Both the position numbers and the translations under genes were made by a program. Under the pieces are notes generated by a model. The model searched no databases, was not told the DNA's origin, and worked only from the letters and a program-made list of their open reading frames with translations. Of a stretch of 64,000 bases of DNA, positions 59,041 through 64,000 are shown piece after piece. Within the stretch, counting starts at the first letter, position 1, and each line of letters opens with the position of its first letter. Origin of the DNA: an uncultured Oscillospiraceae bacterium (lineage in GTDB: Bacteria > Bacillota > Clostridia > Oscillospirales > Oscillospiraceae); NCBI GenBank assembly GCA_934572465.1, contig CAKTLG010000002.1, positions 1 to 64,000 on the forward strand, given 5' to 3'.

Positions 59041-59343
59041 TTAAAAAATACCGTGATTGTATTTGATCTGCCCATATAGAATAAAGGCCAAGCCGACGGC
59101 CATTGCCGGAAGAACAACATAATCGATTGCCGCATCATTCCAAAACGCAACGAGATACGACAAAATCAGGGAAGCGCCAATAACAAGCGTTCCTGTGCCA
59201 ACAGTCCTGCCATATCGGGGAATGTCTTCTTCTTTTACATTCCTGCGGTTGTAGGAATGTATCGTGCTGATATTTCCTTTTATATTTACGATGCCAAGGG
59301 TTGATAAAAATATGCCTAAAATCAGAAGCGGCAGGTAATCCAT
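59041..59343 (-). CDS. Small membrane protein after the XRE regulator
   Basis: A 100-residue protein with three hydrophobic segments (about residues 3-20, 48-67 and 72-90). It has no recognised domain. It lies nine bases after the XRE gene in a three-gene operon with two membrane proteins and a regulator. The base composition is AT-richer than the neighbours. It may be a DUF3784-like protein; that is a guess. Confidence 0.65.
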   Translation of the reverse strand: MDYLPLLILGIFLSTLGIVNIKGNISTIHSYNRRNVKEEDIPRYGRTVGTGTLVIGASLILSYLVAFWNDAAIDYVVLPAMAVGLAFILYGQIKYNHGIF

Positions 59344-59352
59344 TGTGACCTC

Positions 59353-59559
59353 CTAAAAATAGAATAATTCTTCAAATTTTCTGTCTAAAGCAACGCAGAG
59401 AATCAGCGCCAATTTTGCGGTCGGGTTGAACTGCCCCGTTTCAATAGAGCTGATCGTGTTTCGTGAAACACCCACCATCTCCGCAAGCTGGGCCTGTGAG
59501 AGTCCCCTTTCGGCACGGGCTTCTTTCAGTCTGTTCCGCAGCTTCAGTTCATCGTTCAT
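59353..59559 (-). CDS. XRE-family helix-turn-helix regulator
   Basis: A 68-residue Cro/CI-type DNA-binding protein. The helix-turn-helix is SQAQLAEMVGVSRNTISSIETGQFNPT. It is nearly all one domain, and its short size suggests a small repressor. It overlaps the preceding small membrane gene as ATGA and probably binds the two operators in front of the operon (autoregulation, by inference). Confidence 0.92.
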   Translation of the reverse strand: MNDELKLRNRLKEARAERGLSQAQLAEMVGVSRNTISSIETGQFNPTAKLALILCVALDRKFEELFYF

Positions 59560-59888
59560 CCCTTCACCTCAACCAGCCGCAGCATAAAAAAGGTAAAGCA
59601 AAGAATGAGCATTGCAAAGTACAAAACGGTAATCGTTAAATCTGTTTTCCTTTTCACTTTAATAAATTTCACCAGATAATGCGTGCCGAGAATACTGAAA
59701 TAAATGATCCAGGGACTGAAAAGCATTGCATTCGCAGCCCATGCAAATATAACGGAGACTAAGCAGCACACGCCGGCTCCGACACGACTGGCAATGCTGC
59801 CGGCCTGTAATGTCGTTTCCAGCTCCGCCAAATCCCTATTTGCGTTTTCTTTTCGGCTGATCGCCAAAATATGTTCCCTTTCCATCAT
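59556..59888 (-). CDS. DUF6442-like small membrane protein
   Basis: A 110-residue protein, with an N-terminal charged helix (about residues 1-28) and three hydrophobic segments (about 33-52, 56-72 and 82-103). It resembles the DUF6442-type membrane proteins that often lie next to small XRE regulators. It is the first gene of this operon, behind two operators and a consensus promoter. Function is unknown. Confidence 0.65.
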   Translation of the reverse strand: MMEREHILAISRKENANRDLAELETTLQAGSIASRVGAGVCCLVSVIFAWAANAMLFSPWIIYFSILGTHYLVKFIKVKRKTDLTITVLYFAMLILCFTFFMLRLVEVKG

Positions 59889-59898
59889 ATCACCTCAA

Positions 59899-59946
59899 TG
59901 CCAAGTTTACTTGTCACCATTATAGTTGTGCCAAGTTTTATTGTCA
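59899..59946 (-). promoter_or_regulatory. Two tandem operators of the XRE operon
   Basis: Units TGCCAAGTTTACTTGTCA (59899-59916) and TGCCAAGTTTTATTGTCA (59929-59946) are direct repeats 30 bases apart, each an imperfect palindrome. One overlaps the -35 box and the other lies downstream of the -10. A 30-base spacing places them on the same DNA face. Confidence 0.75.
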
Positions 59947-59947
59947 A
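59919..59947 (-). promoter_or_regulatory. Sigma-A promoter of the XRE operon
   Basis: TTGACA (59942-59947) and TATAAT (59919-59924) with a 17-base spacer on the minus strand: a consensus promoter. Confidence 0.9.
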
Positions 59948-60116
59948 TACATACTTGCAGAATTTCCGTTGCGCCTGATGGAAAAAATACTGCGGCGCAG
60001 GACTCCGGGCGTCCATGGCATGGAACGCATCCATGCCCGTTCAAATCTCGCGGTGCGATCACCTCTTTAGCGTGTCATTCCTCGCAGAAGTTGGAATATC
60101 CGGCACACGGAGCGCA

Positions 60117-60145
60117 TTGACTTTTGCGGGAAAATATGATGTAAT
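60117..60145 (+). promoter_or_regulatory. Promoter of gltX
   Basis: TTGACT (60117-60122) and TGTAAT (60140-60145) with a 17-base spacer. The stretch 59,948-60,116 holds nothing else that I can support. Confidence 0.65.
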
Positions 60146-60187
60146 ATTATGTCTATATCTTTTATATCCGCTTCAGGAGGTCATGCT

Positions 60188-61675
60188 ATGTCCATCGACA
60201 TGAAGTATTTTGAAGACATGGAGGCGAAGATCCCGCACGGCAGTGTCCGCACGCGCTTCGCTCCCTCTCCCACGGGCTATATGCACGTCGGCAACCTGCG
60301 CACCGCGCTCTACACCTATCTCATCGCCCGCCACGCAGGCGGCACGTTCATCCTCCGCATCGAGGATACCGACCAAGGCCGTCTCATCGAGGGCGCAACG
60401 GACGTCATCTACCGCACGATGGCGGAATGCGGCCTTGACCACGACGAAGGCCCCGACGTCGGCGGCCCCGTTGCCCCGTATATCCAGAGCGAGCGGCGCG
60501 ACACCTACGGCAAGTACGCAGAGCTTCTGGTCGAGCGCGGCCACGCCTACTACTGCTTCTGCGAGAAGGCCGAGAGCGAGGAGGACAGCGGGGAGTTCGA
60601 CCGCGCGGACGATCCCTGCCGCGATCTGCCGCTCGACGAGGCCAAGGCGCGCGTCGCCGCGGGCGAGCCTTACGTCATCCGCCAGCGCATCCCGAAGGAA
60701 GGCACCACGACCTTCCGCGACGCGAGCTTCGGCGACATCACGGTCGAGAACAAGACGCTCGACGATCAGGTGCTCCTAAAGCGCGACGGCCTGCCGACCT
60801 ACAACTTCGCCAATGTCATCGACGACCATCTCATGGGCATCACCCATGTCGTGCGCGGCAGCGAATACCTCTCCTCCGCGCCGAAGTACAACCTTCTCTA
60901 CGAGGGCTTCGGCTGGGAGGTGCCGACCTATGTGCACTGCTCCCCCGTCATGCGCGACGCGCAGCACAAGATGTCGAAGCGCCATGGCGACCCGAGCTAT
61001 GAGGACTTGAAGGCGCAGGGCTTCCTGACTGACGCCATCCTCAACTATGTGGCGCTGCTCGGCTGGTCGCCGCGCGGCGAGCGGAGCGAGCAGGAATTCT
61101 TCACGCTCGACGAGCTGGTAGAGGCATTCGACATCGGCGGCATCTCCAAATCCCCCGCCATCTTCGACATCGAAAAGCTCAAGTATTTCAACGCCACCTA
61201 TCTCCGCAATCTCACGCCGGAAGCATTCTGTAAGGTCGCTGAGCCTTACATCCGCCAGAGCGTGAAGAACGAGGCATACTCCGTCAGCGAGATCGCAGCG
61301 CTGCTTCAGGCGCGCTGCGAGATGCTCACCGACATTCCCGAGAAGGTCGACTTCTTCGACGCCCTCCCCGACTACGACGCCGCGTTCTACACGAACAAGA
61401 AGTCCAAGACGAACGCCGAGATCTCGCTCGATATGCTCCAGAAAGTCCTGCCCAAGCTCGAAAGCCTTCCCGCATGGACGAACGAGGCTATCCATGACAT
61501 GCTCGTCTCGTTTGCCGAGGAGCTCGGCGTGAAAAATGCGACGCTCATGTGGCCGCTGCGCATCGCTGCTGCCGGCAAGCTCGTCACGCCCGGCGGCGCG
61601 GTGGAGATCTGCCACATCCTTGGCCGCGAGGAGACGCTCGCACGCGTGAAGGCCGGCATCGCCAAGCTTTCATGA
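60188..61675 (+). CDS. gltX: Glutamyl-tRNA synthetase
   Basis: A 495-residue class I synthetase that charges tRNA-Glu. The HIGH-type motif is in FAPSPTGYMHVGNLRTAL and the KMSKS-type motif in HKMSKRHGD. Length matches bacterial GltX. The ATG at 60188 follows AGGAGGT and a promoter. The stop overlaps the SpoIIM-like gene as ATGA. No T-box is seen. Confidence 0.97.
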   Translation: MSIDMKYFEDMEAKIPHGSVRTRFAPSPTGYMHVGNLRTALYTYLIARHAGGTFILRIEDTDQGRLIEGATDVIYRTMAECGLDHDEGPDVGGPVAPYIQSERRDTYGKYAELLVERGHAYYCFCEKAESEEDSGEFDRADDPCRDLPLDEAKARVAAGEPYVIRQRIPKEGTTTFRDASFGDITVENKTLDDQVLLKRDGLPTYNFANVIDDHLMGITHVVRGSEYLSSAPKYNLLYEGFGWEVPTYVHCSPVMRDAQHKMSKRHGDPSYEDLKAQGFLTDAILNYVALLGWSPRGERSEQEFFTLDELVEAFDIGGISKSPAIFDIEKLKYFNATYLRNLTPEAFCKVAEPYIRQSVKNEAYSVSEIAALLQARCEMLTDIPEKVDFFDALPDYDAAFYTNKKSKTNAEISLDMLQKVLPKLESLPAWTNEAIHDMLVSFAEELGVKNATLMWPLRIAAAGKLVTPGGAVEICHILGREETLARVKAGIAKLS

Positions 61676-62283
61676 TCGAGCGTTACTGCCCCACGCTGGG
61701 CGGCGGCGTTCTGAAGCGGGAGTTTCTTCGCACTGCCGCCGCGTTCGGCGTGCTGGTGCTGCTTGGCTTTCTCGGCGCGCTGGTCTTCCCCGATATCGCG
61801 CGCGAAGCGTTCCTGCGCTTTACGGATCAGCTCAGCGAGCTGGGGCTGACGGATGATGTGCCGCAAAATGAGATGATGACAACGCTCTTTTTCAACAACG
61901 TCACCGCCTCGCTTCTCTCAATGCTCTACGGGCTCATCCCCTTTCTGCCGCTCAGCGCGCTTGCGCTCGGCACAAACGCACTGTTGCTCGGCGTGTTCGC
62001 CGCGATCTATCAGCAGCAGGGGCTCGGGCTCGGCGCGTACCTTGTCGGCATCCTGCCGCACGGCGTCTTCGAGCTGACGGCTCTCCTCCTCTCGTGCACG
62101 ATGGGTCTGCTGCTCTGCCGCACGGGGAGCGACCGCATCCGCAAAAGGGACGGCGCCGCGCCGTTCTTCCCCCGCGTGCTGGATTGTCTGCGCGTGTTCC
62201 TTTTCATCGTCGTGCCGCTGCTTGCCGCGGCGGCGCTTGTGGAGGCCTATGTCACGCCCGCGCTGCTCGCGGCCGTGATGTAG
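61672..62283 (+). CDS. Stage II sporulation protein M family protein
   Basis: A 203-residue membrane protein of the SpoIIM/DUF95 family with about five membrane segments. It shows LFFNNVTASLLSMLYGLIPFLPL and VGILPHGVFELTALLLS, the family signature with HGVFE. SpoIIM acts in engulfment during sporulation, but many paralogues of unclear role exist, so a sporulation role is likely, not proven. It is coupled to gltX by an ATGA overlap, with no separate promoter. Confidence 0.88.
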   Translation: MIERYCPTLGGGVLKREFLRTAAAFGVLVLLGFLGALVFPDIAREAFLRFTDQLSELGLTDDVPQNEMMTTLFFNNVTASLLSMLYGLIPFLPLSALALGTNALLLGVFAAIYQQQGLGLGAYLVGILPHGVFELTALLLSCTMGLLLCRTGSDRIRKRDGAAPFFPRVLDCLRVFLFIVVPLLAAAALVEAYVTPALLAAVM

Positions 62284-62312
62284 TTGACTTTCCGCCAAAA
62301 GCCCTATATAAT
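62284..62312 (+). promoter_or_regulatory. Promoter upstream of the second MATE gene
   Basis: TTGACT (62284-62289) and TATAAT (62307-62312) with a 17-base spacer, starting directly after the SpoIIM-like stop. Confidence 0.75.
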
Positions 62313-62318
62313 AGCTCC

Positions 62319-62400
62319 GTAACGATACGACAGTCTTTGACTGCATATCCGACCGGATATCACAGGAAAAGCACCGTTTTTTACGGCGCTTTTCCTTTTT
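62319..62400 (+). promoter_or_regulatory. Leader with terminator before the second MATE gene
   Basis: After the promoter come a CAGTC/GACTG hairpin, an ATATCCG/CGGATAT hairpin and a terminator with GGAAAAGC and GCTTTTCC arms plus T5 (62365-62400). The order promoter-hairpins-terminator-gene suggests attenuation by a ligand. No known riboswitch class is recognised. Confidence 0.5.
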
Positions 62401-62455
62401 CCGCCATTTGCCCCGTAAAGGCGCACCGTTTTGAAATGAGAAAGTGAGGAGATCC

Positions 62456-63832
62456 ATGCCGCAGTCAACCATCGCAAAGCCCGGGCAGACCGTGCGCAGC
62501 ATGACCGAGGGCAATCCCGTCCCGCTCATACTGCGCTTCGCGTTGCCCATCTTCATCAGTCAGGTCTTCCAGCAGCTCTACAGCACGGCCGACGTGTTCA
62601 TCGTCGGCAAGTTCCTCGGCACGAACGCCTTTGCCGCCGTCAGCTCGTCCGGCACGCTCATCATGCTGCTCACGAGCCTTTTCATCGGCACGTCGATGGG
62701 CGCGGGCGTCGCCATCTCCAAATACTTCGGCGCGGGCGACTATGAAAACGTCTCGCGCGCCATCCACACGAATCTTGCCTTCGGCATCGTCGCCGGCGCA
62801 GGGCTGACTCTCGTCGGCGTGCTCTTCACGCCAACGTTCCTCGTCTGGATGAACACGGACGCGCAGGTCATGCCGGAGGCGGTGGAATATTTCCGCTACT
62901 ACTTCCTCGGCGTGCTTGCAACGGTGCTCTACAATATGTGCGCCGGCGCGCTCAACGCGCTCGGCGACAGCCGCCGTCCCCTGCACTACCTCATCATCTC
63001 ATCGCTGACGAATATCGCGCTCGATCTGCTCTTTATCGGCGTGTTCCGCTGGGGCGTCTGGGCCGCCGCCGTCGCAACGGTCATTTCCCAGACGGTGAGC
63101 TTTCTGCTCTGCCTGCGGCACCTGCTGCGCAAGGACGAGGTCTACACCGTCACACCGCGCAACATCCGTCTGCACGGCGACATGCTGCGCGAGATCGTGC
63201 GCTACGGTCTGCCGTCCGGCATACAGAACTGCGTCATCGGTCTTGCCAACGTCATCGTCCAGTCGCAGATCAACTCGTTCGGTATGCTGGCCATGGCCGC
63301 CTACGGCGCGCACACCAAGGTCGAGGGCTTCGCCTTCCTTCCCATCACGAGCTTTACGATGGCCTGCACGACCTTTGTCGGGCAGAACCTTGGCGCAAAG
63401 CAATATGAGCGCGCCAAGAGCGGCGCGCGCTTCTGCATCCTCATCGCCGTCGTCATGGCGGAGCTGATTGGCCTTTGCTACTACCTTTTTGCCCCGCAGC
63501 TCATCGGCGTGTTCGACAAAACGCCCGGCGTCATCGCCCTTGGCGTACAGCAGGCGCGCACGGTCGCGCTCTTCTACTGCCTGCTGGCATTTTCGCACTC
63601 CATCGCGGCGGTCTGCCGCGGCGCGGGACGCGCGGTTGTGCCAATGATGATCATGCTCTCGGTGTGGTGCGTCCTCCGCATCATCTATATCATGCTCGTC
63701 GTTCATTTCATCGGCGAGATCCGCTACATTTACTGGGCCTATCCCCTCACATGGGCGATCAGTTCCACCATTTATCTCATTTACTACCTGAAATCCGACT
63801 GGGTACACGGCTTTGAAAGGCATCGCAGATGA
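62456..63832 (+). CDS. MATE family efflux transporter
   Basis: A 458-residue polytopic transporter with about 12 membrane segments. It shows NPVPLILRFALPIFISQVFQQLYSTADVFIVGKFLG at the N-terminus, typical of MATE of the NorM/DinF type. The ATG at 62456 follows GAGGAGA; the GTG at 62444 is less likely. The stop overlaps the GNAT gene start as ATGA, so they may be cotranscribed. It lies behind a leader with a terminator. Substrate is unknown. Confidence 0.92.
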   Translation: MPQSTIAKPGQTVRSMTEGNPVPLILRFALPIFISQVFQQLYSTADVFIVGKFLGTNAFAAVSSSGTLIMLLTSLFIGTSMGAGVAISKYFGAGDYENVSRAIHTNLAFGIVAGAGLTLVGVLFTPTFLVWMNTDAQVMPEAVEYFRYYFLGVLATVLYNMCAGALNALGDSRRPLHYLIISSLTNIALDLLFIGVFRWGVWAAAVATVISQTVSFLLCLRHLLRKDEVYTVTPRNIRLHGDMLREIVRYGLPSGIQNCVIGLANVIVQSQINSFGMLAMAAYGAHTKVEGFAFLPITSFTMACTTFVGQNLGAKQYERAKSGARFCILIAVVMAELIGLCYYLFAPQLIGVFDKTPGVIALGVQQARTVALFYCLLAFSHSIAAVCRGAGRAVVPMMIMLSVWCVLRIIYIMLVVHFIGEIRYIYWAYPLTWAISSTIYLIYYLKSDWVHGFERHRR

Positions 63833-64000
63833 ACACTGTCACCTACCGTCTCCGCACCGTCACGCCGGACGACGCGGAAGCGCTGCTCGCAATATACGCT
63901 CCCTATGTGGAGGAAACGGCGATCTCATTTGAATACGACGTTCCCTCCGCCGCGGAATTCCGCGCGCGCATCGAGGGCGTGCTGCAAAAGCATCCCTATC
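63829..64000 (+). CDS. GNAT-family acetyltransferase, N-terminal part (cut by window edge)
   Basis: Fifty-seven residues of the start are visible. LRTVTPDDAEALLAIYAPYV and EETAISFEY match phosphinothricin/amino-acid-type GNAT acetyltransferases (PAT/YncA-like), which transfer acetyl groups from acetyl-CoA to small amines. It overlaps the MATE stop as ATGA, so drug or amine resistance is a plausible joint role, by inference. The acetyl-CoA motif lies beyond the window end and cannot be checked. Confidence 0.85.
   Translation, partial: MNTVTYRLRTVTPDDAEALLAIYAPYVEETAISFEYDVPSAAEFRARIEGVLQKHPY

Noticed and set aside
62365..62400. Taking the hairpin only as the terminator of the gltX operon
   Set aside because: A consensus promoter lies between the SpoIIM-like stop and the hairpin, so attenuation of the MATE gene is at least as likely. 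Left open rather than assigned.
1..64000. tRNA, rRNA, insertion sequences, prophage or replication origin
   Set aside because: No cloverleaf, transposase, integrase, phage structural gene or DnaA-box cluster could be recognised in the window.

Overview
The window is high-GC DNA from a spore-forming, Gram-positive anaerobe, most likely a member of the Clostridia close to Oscillospiraceae. This rests on gene content: a spoIIGA-sigE pair, a SpoIIM-family protein, S-layer-homology (SLH) proteins, an LPETG-anchored surface protein, a T-box leader and good sigma-A promoters. The species is not identified.

Bases 1-18,600 are mostly housekeeping. On the minus strand lie a T-box-controlled operon (YcxB-like gene, then valS, cut by the window edge), spoIIGA-sigE, a DUF951 gene with a 29-aa membrane peptide, and a LURP-one-like gene with rarA. 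On the plus strand lie nth and a trio of unknown genes. An operon trpS-wecA/tagO-wecB-LolA-like runs on the minus strand, followed by a YitT gene and a metallo-beta-lactamase-fold gene. A 1,312-aa LPETG adhesin and a MerR/GyrI-like regulator are on the plus strand.

Bases 18,600-55,420 form one minus-strand exopolysaccharide locus, read from right to left. It starts at a promoter near 55,400 with CpsC/Wzz, CpsD tyrosine kinase and CpsB phosphatase. A 3,357-aa beta-helix surface protein follows, its start overlapping the cpsB stop. Next comes a compact cassette: a 52-residue peptide with a Y-x2-P motif, an HPr-kinase-like protein, a PqqD-like protein, an SLH protein, an S26-type peptidase, an ABC exporter, a membrane coiled-coil protein, a second SLH protein and a PF14907-like nucleotidyltransferase. 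After it come sugar genes: PglF-, GalE-, PglE-, PglC- and PglD-like proteins (a bacillosamine-type initiating sugar), five GT2/GT4 glycosyltransferases, an EpsG-type polymerase, a GT32 enzyme, the C-terminal remnant of a second GT32, a pyruvyl transferase, an Fe-S F420-dehydrogenase-like protein and a Wzx-type flippase. The last genes are AT-rich and look acquired.

The cassette is the most interesting part. It resembles the accessory genes of Firmicutes lasso-peptide clusters (precursor, HprK-like kinase, PqqD-like recognition protein, nucleotidyltransferase, ABC exporter), but the window has no lasso cyclase or transglutaminase-like B2 protease. It is translationally coupled to a giant surface protein inside a capsule operon. 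It may be an undescribed peptide-modification system that serves the cell surface.

Bases 55,800-64,000 hold two MATE transporters, a membrane-fused spermidine-synthase-like protein, a small XRE regulator operon with two tandem operators, gltX-spoIIM-like, and the start of a GNAT acetyltransferase cut by the window end.
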